Positions 32,386 to 44,140 of a DNA stretch of 64,000 nt are shown in pieces. A model generated the notes under the pieces. That model was not told the DNA's origin. It did no database searches and saw only the letters and a list, made by a program, of their open reading frames with translations. Both the position numbers and the translations under genes were made by a program. This DNA is from Irpex lacteus (Eukaryota; Basidiomycota; Agaricomycetes; Polyporales; Irpicaceae), in NCBI GenBank assembly GCA_001986395.2, contig MQVO02000009.1, forward strand, positions 1 through 64,000, given 5' to 3'. The stretch's first letter is position 1. Each line of letters starts with the position of its first letter.

Positions 32386-33306
32386 ATGTCGTTTGGTTCC
32401 TGTGACTATCTACATCCCGATCTGTGACCTTCTACTACTCATTCTTTCGGCGATAAGCTGTTGAATATAAAGTGAGTGTCAGTCCTTTTCCAATACAGTT
32501 GATGCTAGACTAACAGCGTTCTTGTAATATATTGAACAGTGCTTCGAATGAGGCATCTATCATATAGCCTCCGATTCGGGCCTACGTTGTGATTTCTGTG
32601 ACGTCTCTGAAATAGATCTTGAGACTTGAGTGCGTATACCACGCGATATGACTGACCTCTCAGCCACATGGCCCTGACATCCGCGCGGGCGGCCGCGCAT
32701 CGTCCCGCGATTATGAGGATCAGTCAGGTATGCGCTTCCTTATTTCTGGCATGTTTTAATCTATTCAGTAGACATGCTGCGGCCGTCGGCGTGCCATGCT
32801 CTATACATTCGATATCCTCGTGCATCACGATTCCACATTTTCGTGTTTATGATAGGCACAACTTGGCACAACTCCACGGTTTTCGGCCTCCATCTCAGCA
32901 GGGCGGCCTTTGTGGCCGATGAATGTACCCGAGGTGTGGCAAGATCTACATTTCCCGGTGCGTATCTCATGCCACCCAAGTACACTAGTCGTGCGCGCCC
33001 AGCCCTCTGATTATCTATCTAGTGACTATACCATCAACTACAACGTGATGTCTCTGGTCAGCAGAGGGTTGCTTTACGTATGGCACTCGGATGAATATTT
33101 TACTGTCTTGAGTGGTTATATCGCCCACGCGACCCAGCGAGAGGAATCCGATTATAAAAGGGCCATCTGAAGCACGAAGAAACTGCAGCACACTCCTCCA
33201 ATTCTTCCTGTAAGCACTGCGCTCTATTCTTCCCGACCACTGACCCATTCCAACTTATACCACCAGCCACGCTTCAATCATCAAACTCGCTCTACACACC
33301 ATCACC
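32386..33306. other. Intergenic region, 921 bp
   Basis: 3' region of the acyltransferase gene and promoter of the small secreted peptide gene. One open frame at 32668-32922 has no features of a real gene. A good TATA box is listed separately. Confidence 0.45.
33153..33160 (+). promoter_or_regulatory. TATA box of the small secreted peptide gene
   Basis: TATAAAAG lies 147 bp before the ATG at 33307. A strong consensus TATA suits a highly or conditionally expressed secreted-protein gene. Confidence 0.6.
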
Positions 33307-33536
33307 ATGCAGTTCAAGACCTTCTTTTTCGCCGTCTCCCTGCTCGCCACCTTTGCTTTGGCAACCCCTACTCCGTCGGAGCAGGACATTATTCTTGGGT
33401 AGGTTTTCTCTCCCTCAAATTGAATCTCATATGACTAATGAATTCTTGTTCTCGTAGAAGGCAACCATTCATGGAGAAGAGGCAGACCTTCCCCTGCTGC
33501 AGTAAGGCAGTGGCCACAGCAGAGGTCACCGCCTGA
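33307..33536 (+). CDS. Small secreted peptide precursor with Kex2-like site (56 aa)
   Basis: Two exons, 33307-33398 and 33458-33536 (57 codons). The first 19 residues form a clear signal peptide (MQFKTFFFAVSLLATFALA) with an Ala-Thr cleavage point, then TPTPSEQD. A dibasic site EKR occurs at about residues 38-40; cleavage there by the Golgi protease Kex2 would release a 16-residue C-terminal peptide starting QTFPCCSKA. The N-terminal Gln could cyclise. The intron starts GTAGGT and ends TCGTAG. A hexanucleotide repeat begins inside the stop region. I do not recognise the family. The signal-pro-KR-peptide plan is shared by fungal pheromones and ribosomally made peptides, but this one has no CaaX end and a single core copy. 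Confidence 0.72.
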
Positions 33537-33585
33537 ACCTGAACCTGAACCTGAACCTGAACCCGAACCCGAACCCGAACCTGAG
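33532..33585 (+). repeat. Hexanucleotide repeat, 9 units, at the stop codon of the secreted peptide gene
   Basis: Five CCTGAA, three CCCGAA and one CCTGAG follow one another without gaps. The TGA stop of the peptide gene (33534-33536) lies in the first unit. In the adjacent frame the repeat would encode nine Pro-Glu pairs and stay open for a further 34 or so codons. Confidence 0.9.
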
Positions 33586-35342
33586 CCCTACAAACATGCC
33601 CTGTACACAAGTTCGCATTCTTCGCCCGCTTTGATCGTTGTTCATGCTCTCGGTTACTGTTGTGTATGTACTGTTACCGTTGTATCGTGTTCCTTGTAGT
33701 CCCCCATTATTGTAGCTTCTATGTGATCATTCATTCCTCGAATAATAAGAGTGCCCGTGTTCAAACGTTCAAAGACCAGCGACTCGGATTGATACAAAGG
33801 AAGTAGAACATACACTCCCTGCGGCCTCCCGGATCCGGTGCGCAGGCTTTTAAGTTTTCGGTCAGCTACAAGCATGTCGCTCTCCCGAGTCGTGGTGGCT
33901 GTAAGTAATTATTGTTGTATACTGTGATCGCAGTATATGTGCCAGTTGGTAAACCAATTACGCCACAACGCCGTCAGCCAAATAGACGCAAACAATTTGG
34001 AATCCGATCAACTGTGCGTTTGGTCGTGGCCACCATTGCTACTATTAGTACTGGATATAGTACGACGCGGTGTATTCCTGCTGCCGCGTAACCAGGTCTG
34101 CATGGTTTTCGAAGTGAGTCGTATCTTGTTTATTCCCTACCGGTACCAAGAATTGATGTCAGAACCAAGAGTGAGTCCGATAAGTAGTTCTACACCCCGA
34201 CGGGTATAGATCTCCTGCTGGTTGTGTTTTATTATCAGCTTCCGCAAAGCGAAGAAGTGATTGAGGCGAACCTGACTATTCAAAGTGTGACAATGTGCTA
34301 CACTTTCTTTGTCCCTAGGCAGATCGCAAATGAGCTTGAACTCGAGATCCATACTACATATAAAACCGACGGGAGATGTCTGATGAGACGCATACTTCTA
34401 GTATGTTGTCACGAATTGAGGTAGCTGCACCTTTACATATCGAGGTTTCGAAGTCTGATAAATTTACATAGGTATGTGAGCCGTGGTTATGAACAATGTA
34501 CGTGGTTCAACTCATGAACAGTCTCCCAGACGCAGAATAGACAAGTTCAACCTTTGGGACTCAGGATCGCGGGTCGGACTATGCTGGTCATGATTATCGG
34601 TGCGTCCATAGCTATCAATATAGCTAACTTGAGTGTGCATATGACTCAGGTACGGCGTGTGTAGTGGCTGTCACAGACATAATACTGCCGTGGCAGGAAC
34701 GGATGGAGACAGGATCCAGACTCGGAATACTTGGGGGTGGGAGAACCGCATTGATATTGTGGATCGTCGAGTATATATTCGGCCACCATGTTCCACTTAT
34801 CCGAGCGTGTTTACTCACTTGAAGACCAGATATCTGGCGAGTGATTCTTCGGAATCTCTGCGGCTCATATACAGTCGCTTCTTATAACTCAGGTCGCAAG
34901 CTGCGGACCCAGCCTGAGGCTCGCTCGTGTTGATTCATTGGACGAGACTAACGTTATCCTCAAGACCCTAATATGCCAGGTGAGTGACATGGTCGCCCAA
35001 AGTTATTCAACTCCTTGCTACACATTATTATATCTGTCACTGCTCTGGCAACACGTTTGTCAGTGTCAATACTCCCCCTCACATCGGATATTGTACGTAC
35101 TGTCGTGTCCAGCTTCTACTGACACTGATAATTGGGTTCCCACGCTTTTAAAAGCCATCAATCTTATCGCGTCAGATTATGAAACCAGATCCGCATGTTC
35201 TCGATTTACGAAGGCGGAATCTCCAAAACGAGGATGGCTGATGGTTCCCACCAGGTTGTCTTTAAAACAGAAGCGTTGAAAGTGCGTTACGGCCTCACCT
35301 TACTTGCACTCCTCAAACGACCACTGCGATTTAGCGAGGAGA
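33537..35342. other. Gene-poor stretch, 1.8 kb
   Basis: After the hexamer repeat no convincing gene appears. Around 34640-34830 a short open stretch has hydrophobic, membrane-protein-like composition (for example ILGGGRTALILWIVEYIF), so a decayed membrane-protein gene is possible, but I cannot build exons for it. The last part is the promoter of the next gene. Confidence 0.4.
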
Positions 35343-36628
35343 ATGCAGAGCATGCTGGCAATTTGTGCTCATTGGACATACGTGCTTTTGTCCATCGCCT
35401 TCGCCACTGTGCCTCAGCGTGTTTCGGCGTCGTCCTTAGGTCAACTTTCATCTCATTCCTCGCGAAATGGCCCCCTTGTCCCTAAGGTCTTCATTATCAC
35501 CATGGTATATCGTTGTCAATTGTTTGCCGTTTGTCAATTACTCATCTCACTCATTCACAGTTCGATGATGAAGCCGATGTATGGTTTGACCTGCCTCAGT
35601 TCAACGTACTCGCCAATAACATCACAGTGCCAGGATTCTCCCCCCTGTTTCCACAAGCCCATTGCACAGCTGACAGTTCTGTCTGCCTCCTCACAACTGG
35701 AGAAGGCGAAATCAACGCAGCTGTCACACTGTCGGCCTTGACCAGCTCTTCACTCTTCGATCTCAGGAACACATACTTCCTGATTGCCGGTGTGGCTGGT
35801 ATCAACCCTAAAATAGGAACTCTAGGAAGCGTTACATTCGCTCGGTTTGCCGTACAGGTCGGCTTGCAATTCGAAATCGATGCACGGGAGATACCTTCCA
35901 ACTTCTCTACTGGTTACTTTCCACAAGGTGCGACTGCACCCAACCAGTTCCCAACGACGATCTACGGAACGGAGGTGTTCGAGCTCAACGACAACTTGCG
36001 GCAGCTTGCCATTGCATTCGCGAAGACAGCTACTCTGTTCGATGACGCCGACTCGAAGTCGTACCGCGCCCACTATGCCAACAACTCTGCTTTTACAATT
36101 GGTGCCGCTACCCCTTCCGTCGTCGCTTGCGACACCGCGACCTCCGACCAGTTCTGGAGCGGAGACCTCCTCGCATCAGCCTTCGAGAACACAACCCGTC
36201 TGTTTACGAATGGCAGTGCTGTTTACTGCACTACGCAGCAAGAAGACAACGCGACCCTTGAAGCCCTCCTCCGCGCCGCTATCCTCGGACGCGTTGATTT
36301 CTCTCGTATCATCAACATGCGTAGCGGGTCCGACTTTGACCGCCCGTTCCCCGGCCAGACCGCTTTGCAGAACCTGGTTGTGGGCTTCCCCGGTATCATC
36401 TCCTCGCTTGAAAACTTGCGACATGCTGGGGTACCTATCGTGCAAGGCATCGTCAATGGATGGGATCACACGTTTGCGAAGGGTGTCAAGCCGAGTAATT
36501 ACATCGGAGATATCTTTGGTTCTTTGGGTGGACAACCTCCCTTCGGACCGGGAAGCATCTTTGGCGGAAGGAAAGCACCCGCACGCAGACGTGCGAGAAG
36601 GCGTACTCTGATGACTGAGAGTGCTTAG
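35343..36628 (+). CDS. Purine nucleoside permease (NUP) family protein, secreted form (409 aa)
   Basis: Two exons, 35343-35504 and 35561-36628 (410 codons). The N-terminus carries a hydrophobic stretch (residues 6-25) ending near VSAS, a likely signal peptide. The body matches the NUP family: KVFIITMFDDEADVWF, LLTTGEGEINAAVTLSAL, YFLIAGVAGINPKIGTLGSV, EIDAREIPSNFSTGY, CDTATSDQFWSG and a C-terminal NGWDHTF. The family relates to nucleoside phosphorylases; the yeast-type member was described as an inducible nucleoside transporter, but the fold suggests an enzyme or binding protein. Several NxS/T sites (NNIT, NFS, NNS, NGS) fit passage through the secretory path. The C-terminus is Arg-rich and likely variable. 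Confidence 0.87.
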
Positions 36629-37158
36629 GTTTACGGACGTGAGGTAATGGGCCAAGCTTTAAGTTCGACTTAATCAACGAATCGTATAACAAGTATTTAC
36701 AGCATTGAAACGGATATGTTACTTACGTTGTGTAGGACGATCAGTCACACAACACCTAATTTAGAGTGTTCTGAACAGTGGTTCTCTCGGGGCAGCAGTA
36801 GCTAGACGGCGTATGCTTACACACAGTGTTACTATCTGTCGAATGAGTCTGAATGAGTCTTGGCAACACCCGTGAGCCGGGCCCTATAATCGGCCAGTTT
36901 GGCTGACAGAGTTATAAATTCACTGACTGGGCAGGTCCGCTCTCGTACAGTGTGGGTCTCTCATGTATGTAATGCTCATTGAAAGCAATGTATCATCGCC
37001 ACATAGCGCCTCAATATTCAATATCCACATTACTGGGTAGTATGGGAAAGCCAGAGCCAGATACCGCGCGTTGCACCTTGACGTTTGACTGACTAATGAC
37101 TACAATTGAAGCAAAACGGACCGTAGAAATACATGTAAATCGTAAAGTGCTTGCGAGC
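36629..37158. other. Convergent intergenic region, 530 bp
   Basis: 3' regions of the NUP-family gene (plus) and PEX5 (minus). A 10-bp unit GAATGAGTCT is doubled at 36841-36860. Nothing else was seen. Confidence 0.5.
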
Positions 37159-39473
37159 TCAGAAATCGAATCCCTCATTACGGAAAACATCCAAGTTGGT
37201 GCCTGCCTTCGCTTGTTCCGCAAGATCTCCACGGTCCTACAGTTGACGTGAGTAGACAGGAAGCTTACGAGACACAGGCACTTACCATCGACAGGAGGGT
37301 TCTTCGGAGTGTGAACCACACTTGGTCACTCTTCGTTCCACCGGAGGATTCCTGCATGGCTAGAGCACTGAGGAAATGCTCGGCGGCCTCTTTGTGAGCT
37401 CCGATGTTCAGGCCTATGTGATGAATGCCGTTAAGAAAGACGAATTATCATTGGAAAATTTGGTACGTACAAGCAACGCCAACGTTATAGATGGCTCGTG
37501 TGTATGCAGGACGTAATTGAAGAGCCTCCCGGTATGCACCTAGAGCCTCTTCGGGCTTGTTATCATTTGACAAGCACGACCCTAAGCGGTTCCAGAGTAA
37601 ATAATCCTGATCGGCCAAGTGAAATCAGGGTTTGGTCTTTGGAGAAATAAAAGGCAACTTACCTGCGGCCGGACACTCAGGGCTGCCTCAAAACAGTCCT
37701 TCGCATGATTGTACTGTCCGTTTGTGTAGAATAGGACACCAAGACCAATTTGGACATCGGCATCCAGTTGTCCTCGGGTGTGTTGGTCGCGAGCAAGCGT
37801 CAGGAAAGCATCGGTAACTTGTTCATGGGAGTGCCAAGAAGAGTTTTTCAGCGACTTCCAAGTCTCCTCCGAGATGGGGTGTTCGGGATAACGGGCATGC
37901 AACCACCTCAGTAACATGGTGTGTGAAGCGCGTTCGTACGATTCATTGGTGAATGAGATGGCCAGAGACTGCAAATCGTCCAAATGAGCATATTGATCAT
38001 AGCATGGATACTTTGAAATTCCACTAACCAGCATGCCTTCCCCTGTCGCTCCCGCACCCTCAGCTCGCTTGACACCTTCAGTAAGAGCACGCATGCCGGC
38101 TTCTTCTCGCTCATCCATACTTCGTACTTCACCCAAGACTATCCACGCTTCCCAGCCTCCCTGGCCAAGATCTCCCTTCTGTATTGCGGCTTCGAGCATG
38201 AGTGCAACCTCTGTCAGAGACCCGCCTTGTGCCAGAAGCTCCTTAGCATCTGTAAGGTACGATCGCGAGGATGACGAAGGATCTAGATATCTGTTTTCGG
38301 TTTCTAGGCAGTATCAGCGCGCCCATTCAAGTAAGCATTCGCAGTCATCGCTCACCAAATACGTAGTTCCCCAGTATAGGCAGCCCATCGTCGTCGAATT
38401 TCATCCCGGACTCGTTGACAACGTCATCCTTCCACGCCTCATTCAACGCTGCACCGTAATCGTATGTATCTTCCTCACGAGCTGCGTTCATCAGTTGATT
38501 GTACTCGGCCTCCCATTTCGCCATATCCTCTGCCGGAGGAGGAACATCCGAGGTTTGTAATTGGTCCCAGACGCTGAGGTATCAAGCTGAACGCTGTCAA
38601 GAATGAAAAACAGATGTGTGGCTTACTGTTTGAAGTCAGTTTCTCCGTCGTCTTGGATACTAGTCCCGCCCATGGCGGCCGCCAAGTCTGCAGTATCATC
38701 CAGTTCCTCTATTCGCGCAGTTTCCTGCGCACTAGGGCCGTGATGCTGGTCAAATTGAGCAAATGCAGCGTCAAAGTCGATTTCACGACTCTTTCCTTTG
38801 CCCTTGTCCGTTGTCGTTAGCATGGGTTGTGAACCATAGTTTAGCATCGGTGCCATTCCTAGGCGACTGGACATAGTCGGCATGTATGACGGTGTGTGCA
38901 TAGCACCGATCTGTGTAGCAGGCGGAGAAGAGACTTGTGGTGACGGCGAATGGCTAAATTCAGCAGCCCAGCCCGCTGACTGGGGCTTGAAGTCGGCTAT
39001 GTGCATTGATTGATTCATGAGCTGGTGATCACGAGAGTTGCCCCAGAGTTGATTGAAATCCTGCTGTGAGCCTTGCATAGCCATTTCAGGGGGCGGTATG
39101 TGAGGTCTGGAGAAGGTTGGACCAGCCATAGGGCCTGATGCATTGCCTTCGAAGAATTGACGTGCGAGTGCAAGTTCATGCTCTGCAGCAGGCGGAGCAG
39201 TACCTGGGAGGTGATGGAGCTATCCCAAATGAATCCCAAATGTTTACTATTTAGCAAAATCAGGGATAATAAGACAGAAACAAAGAGCTCACGCGCGAGG
39301 ATGAAGGTCCAGCTACTCTATCCTGGACATCTAAGTTAGATCTATACGAGGCTTATGATTGGTGACAATACCTGTTGCAGGCTGCGATCGCCCTCGGTAT
39401 GTTTCAGGACTTGCGAGAGCGGGTTGAACGGTACAGCGCATTCTGAACCAGAGATGAGACCTTGCATGGACAT
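37159..39473 (-). CDS. PEX5: Peroxisomal targeting signal 1 receptor PEX5 (621 aa)
   Basis: Nine exons in transcript order: 39473-39372, 39322-39293, 39219-38627, 38573-38356, 38303-38029, 37968-37663, 37606-37471, 37413-37286, 37236-37159 (622 codons). The start at 39473 gives MSMQGLISGSEC, placing a Cys at residue 12, the conserved position whose ubiquitination recycles the receptor. Pentapeptide motifs for Pex14/Pex13 binding are WAAEF (128-132) and WEAEY (262-266). TPR repeats fill about residues 320-600, e.g. DADVQIGLGVLFYTNGQYNHAKDCFEAAL and YLLWNRLGSCLSNDNKPEEAL in part. The end is NLDVFRNEGFDF. It carries SKL-tagged enzymes into peroxisomes. The 60-nt intron 37969-38028 has no stop in frame. 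Confidence 0.95.
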
Positions 39474-40284
39474 GGTGGTTGTGGTAGGGGATAGAGAACG
39501 TTGTTGGTCGTCTTTGAGGCGGCGGCGACTTCTAAGTCCACTCGGGGACCCGGGCGACCCGGATTCGTGCATGTGAATGGCCCGACGCGCCTATAAAAGG
39601 AAGTCCATCAATTTGATGCGCCAGAAGCACTGTTTCTTGAGTAGTGGGGATCAAACGCCGCGCTATCAACGTTTCAACCAAAATATCTGTCCGTCATTAC
39701 GCGTTTGGCCCCAAGAAGTCGTGAATAAAGCTTCTTATAGCCCTATCTGCTATACTTGGAAGGATGCATGACTTCACCAATTATACAATGCCGCTGTATA
39801 TTGGTGCGGAACACACTGGTTTGCAGTGTAGCCTCTCTGTTACAGCGACTTCGTTGTTAAGGTCTCCGCTCATGAGCAGTACTGTAAGTCTGGCGTGTCT
39901 CAGAGCTCTTCGCAAATACTTTGAACTTCACAGCTTCCTCGGCATCGGACTACAGTAGGCCTGGTGCGTGATAATGTTATAATTGCATCAAACATCTGCT
40001 CATTCACCTGCCCCCAACTTTGATATACTCCCAGATCGAAACTGTTGCCGAAGTCAGAATGATACATGAGGAGCAGCGGATGCAGTGCTCCGGATCACAA
40101 GTGCCTGTTGCCTTAACGCGATGCAGCTGTACCTTAGAGTATTAGGTGACCAGCGAAGGTAAGGATGTCGAAACACCCTGTAGTCAGGCTCGCGCTAATC
40201 CTCCTTTCCCCTACCTTCACCACGTTGCAACGCTTGGCCGTACTCCTACCCCTCTGAAAGCCATTCGTCTGCTGCTGGTCATAG
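39474..40284. promoter_or_regulatory. Divergent upstream region of PEX5 and the glutaminase-family gene
   Basis: 811 bp between start codons on opposite strands. The PEX5 frame stays open upstream to 39572, but the conserved N-terminus begins at 39473. No further gene or clear motif was seen. Confidence 0.4.
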
Positions 40285-43200
40285 ATGTGGCATGAGAGGC
40301 GCCTTCTCCTCCTTCTTGGCCTTGCCTGGGTGCAGGCTCTGGTGCTTGCACAGGGCAGTTCTTCGCTTTTCACATCTTATGTGCCCATAGCTGTTCGCTC
40401 GCCATACCTCAGCGCATGGATGAACACCACCAATATTCCCTTCAACATTAGTAATCCCTCTGATCCTGGCATCACCCGAGCCCCGTCCACATGGCCCGTA
40501 TTCTACCAAGATGCGAACGTGAGTGGAAGTGGACGTTGTGTTCAGTGAAGTCACACTCACGCCTAGCAGATTCTCGGCTGGGCTGGCTTGATCAGAATTG
40601 ACAACGAAACGTTCAAATTTCTTGGGGATCCTTCGACTCCTGGTGGCTTGAATCGCTCTGTCTTGACCAATATCCAACTTACTCCTACTCGGACCATTAT
40701 GAATGCAACGGCTGGACCCATAGATCTCCAGATAATTTGGTTGTCTCCGATCGAAGTAAGTGCTATGGTACACAAAATAATAGTATCACGATGAAACGGT
40801 TTCTAAACTTATCAGCCCTCCGACCTCTCAGCGCAATCGCTGCCCTTCTCATACATGTCTGTCCAAGTAAAGTCTAACGACGGACAATCTCATACCGTGC
40901 AAATTTATTCCGATATCAGTGCAGGTATGTCTTCAATGCCAGCGAGGAGCTACTCTTTTCTCATAGCATTCACAGAATGGTCTTCGGGAGACCGCAGCCA
41001 ACTAGTAAACTGGGATTTGGTCAAGACTGACCAGGTCATCTTTCACGAGCAAAGATTAGTTACTCAGCAGGCTCTATCGGAGAAAACGTCCCAGGCACTC
41101 GATGCGACTACCTATTGGGGCATGCAACAGGTATTTTTTGCCATTTGTTGAGGTATTCTTCTCCTATGTACTAAACGTCTTCGTGCAGGGAACTGGTGTG
41201 ACCTTCATGGCTGACACGGATGTCAACTGCCGCAATCAGTTTGCCAACCAGGGGACACTTACGAGTGGAGTCTCATCAGGACCGCTACCTATCAACAAGT
41301 GAGTTGAGCCCGCGGTGTCTTGTACTTAGCATAACTAACTACGTTGCACCTCTCAGACCCTTCACTGTCTTCGCCATCTCGAAAGATGTTGGCACTGTTG
41401 GTGCTGACTTCACGGATCCAGCCATATGGGCAGTGGGAATGCTTCGTGACCCCGCAGTTGCTTACCTTACGCCTGATGGGACAATCGAGACTCGCCACCC
41501 ATACTGGAAGGCGGTTCACAATACTCCACAGGATGCTGTGAGTACCATTACAGCTGTCATAATTTGCAAAGGTATAGCAGAGCATCTGACCTCCGGCTGA
41601 TAGGTATCATCCTTCTTGATTGATTCTACCAATGCCTTCGACAGATCCGCCAAGTTAGACGCGAGCATCCTGCAGAACGCGGGAAAGATCTCCACAAACT
41701 ATGCTGACCTGGTCTCTGTAGCTGCGCGTCAAGCTATGGGTGGTACAGAGTTGACAATATCGGAGAACGATACATCGAACATCATGATGTTCATGAAGGA
41801 TATCGGGGCCTCTCCCAATAGCGCGTACGTTATCTTTCCTCCGTCATATGAACTTCCATTGTGATTTGACTGTTCGCCGTCAGTCGTGTGAACCCCGTGG
41901 AGGTTCTTTACTCTTCTTTCCCATCCTTCTTGTTCCTAAACTCCTCGTACGGCGGCTATCTGTTGAAACCGCTGTTGGAGCTCAGCAACTCCAGCCATTG
42001 GACATTTGACTATGCTCCTCAAGATCTTGGTAAGCAACTCATACCAGTAATTGACACACGAACTCACCTTGATTTATAAGGTACAAACTATCCGAATGCT
42101 ACCGGGAACCTGCAGGCACACAATGAGGAAGTTGAACGTCGGTCTTTCTCTCTTTTTTCCGTATTTCATAGGACTAAACTTAGGGATCAGAAACCGGAAA
42201 CATGTTGATCATGGTTTTAGCTCATGCCAGAGCCAGTGGGGACGGATCTCTAATTTCTAAATTTGTGCGTTGTTCACTCTCTACGGGGCTAGGGATGCTG
42301 ATGAAATGGTTAGTACGATCTTTTGAAACGCTGGGGAGACTATCTAGTGGCGAATAGCTTGCCGGTACCTTCGAATCAGTGAGCAATTATCGAATTTGTC
42401 ATCGTGTGAGTAATTTAACATCCAAACCCCAAGACTTACCGCGGACCAATTGTCCAAAGCCAACTCCACGAACCTTGCGATTAAAGGTATAATTGGCATT
42501 CAAGCACTCTCTCAGATCAGCCAGATACTCAACAAGGAGTCTGATTCGACTCACTATGCGGTAAGGGCTATTATTCTACCATTCTGGTGGTGGACCGTGA
42601 CTAACCTACTTCCACAGAGCATCGCGACAACATACGCGAATACATGGAAATCTCTCGCTCTATCGACAGATATTTCGGCTCAGCACGTGCTGTCAAACTA
42701 TGGTTCGAGTGATTCATCTTGGGCTTTGCCTTATAACCTGTTCGCGGATAAGTGGCTGCAGACTAATATTGTCCCGGCTTCGGTACGTGTTAACTGGACT
42801 GTGAGAAAAGCGCAGAGCTTATTGTTAACATATTGCTTAAAGGTATACACAAACGAAGAGACGTTCCTGAAAACCCTTGTTTCCAACAGCGCCAGTAAGT
42901 TGTCTCTGAACACATCCCCCTTGATCGACATCTCAACTGCTTTCAGACGGGCTTTCCATAATAAACGATCCCACATCACCGTCTCAGCCTGGGAACACAG
43001 GTAAGCTATACCACCGCAAACTTCAGTGCAGGCGCTCACTGCCTGTCCTTACAGCTTGGACATTATTTACCGCGGCGACTGTCAGTGACACTACCTTGCG
43101 AGACAGTTTGATTGCGCCAATATGGAACCATTTGTCACATAACGAATCGGGCACAATCTTCCCCACAAAGTTCAACTTGGATGCTCAGGGTAGTGCTACG

Positions 43201-43964
43201 GGAAATAATGCCAGGTTTGTGGTTCATTACCGATTTGACTATGCATGTCCTAAAGCTTCTTGTAGCCCTGGAGTAGGCGGAATATTTGCGCCCCTAGCCT
43301 TGACGTAAGTGAATCCCGTAACGGATTAGGTCAAATTGCTCAATCTCATTCTAGGATACCGAACGCAACTGTTGTGGTCCCTGCTTCAGCGGATAACGAT
43401 AACTCTGCGCCAAAGAAGAAGACAAATGTTGGTGCCATTGTTGGCGGTGTGATTGCAGGCATAGTTGGGTTGGGCATCATCATCTTCCTTGTAATCTTCT
43501 TCTGGCGACGGTCGCGCGAGGAGCCAGGGGACGCAATCGAAAAAGCAGTCATTGAACCTGCGGATACTGTCCCAGCGGCGTTCCCGTACGATTCGACACC
43601 GTATGAGCCTCCGACTGAGGCATTTCAGCCTATGCGCAACGCCCAAATGCCGGTGGAATCTGGTGATATCGACCTTTCTCCAGTACGATCATACCCCTCC
43701 TCAAAGGCCAGACTGGCTGCTCTACCCTCCACGCCACGCAGGACACCGCCCGCTTCATCCTCTGCTTACTCGACAAGTGATCAGACTGCTTCCAGTAGAG
43801 AACCTCCCTCTCGAGCAACGTCGTCACGTAGCCGCACGACAGCGAGCCCGATATCCCCGCAAGAGGTTCAAGGGCTTCGCGTTGAAGTGGAAAATCTGCG
43901 TCGGGTTATGCAGTCATTCCAGAACGATAGGCTGGACCCACCTCCCGAATACGGCACTTCGTAG
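40285..43964 (+). CDS. Glutaminase A-family protein (DUF5127/DUF4965/DUF1793 type) with C-terminal membrane anchor (914 aa)
   Basis: Eighteen exons: 40285-40518, 40570-40755, 40816-40924, 40976-41130, 41189-41298, 41357-41537, 41604-41824, 41884-42029, 42081-42130, 42184-42264, 42314-42378, 42434-42560, 42618-42782, 42843-42894, 42947-43000, 43055-43214, 43266-43304, 43355-43964 (915 codons). Signal peptide at residues 1-22. The family pattern is clear: SPYLSAWM near the start, PRTIMNATAGPIDL-like segment, YWKAVHNTPQDA, SYGGYLLKPLLEL, GNMLIMVLAHARASGD, TNLAIKGIIGIQALSQI, YNLFADKWLQ. A membrane span follows at about 737-762 (VGAIVGGVIAGIVGLGIII) with an Arg-rich stop and a 150-aa Ser/Pro cytosolic tail. 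Aspergillus GtaA hydrolyses glutamine outside the cell. The anchor and tail are unusual. The donor after 42130 (GTTGAA) is weak. Confidence 0.85.
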
Positions 43965-44140
43965 TGAATAGCAATTGAGCAGTGCAGTCAGTTACCAAGA
44001 TTTTTTCGGTGTTGTTGGTCGGGAAAGAGAAGAATCCGGACTTATTCTTGCTCAAATGAATTGCTTTCTTGAATAATCTTCTACCCCATTGTATGCACCA
44101 TATCATGCTTGTACCATTACCCTACTTCCTTTACTTTGTA

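Noticed and set aside
33389..33610. Minus-strand frame rich in Val-Gln over the hexamer repeat
   Set aside because: It is the reverse reading of the repeat and its flanks; the plus strand has signal peptide, intron and TATA box.
34640..34830. Possible decayed membrane-protein gene
   Set aside because: Only one hydrophobic stretch looks coding. I could not connect it to other exons, so it is mentioned in the gap entry but not called.
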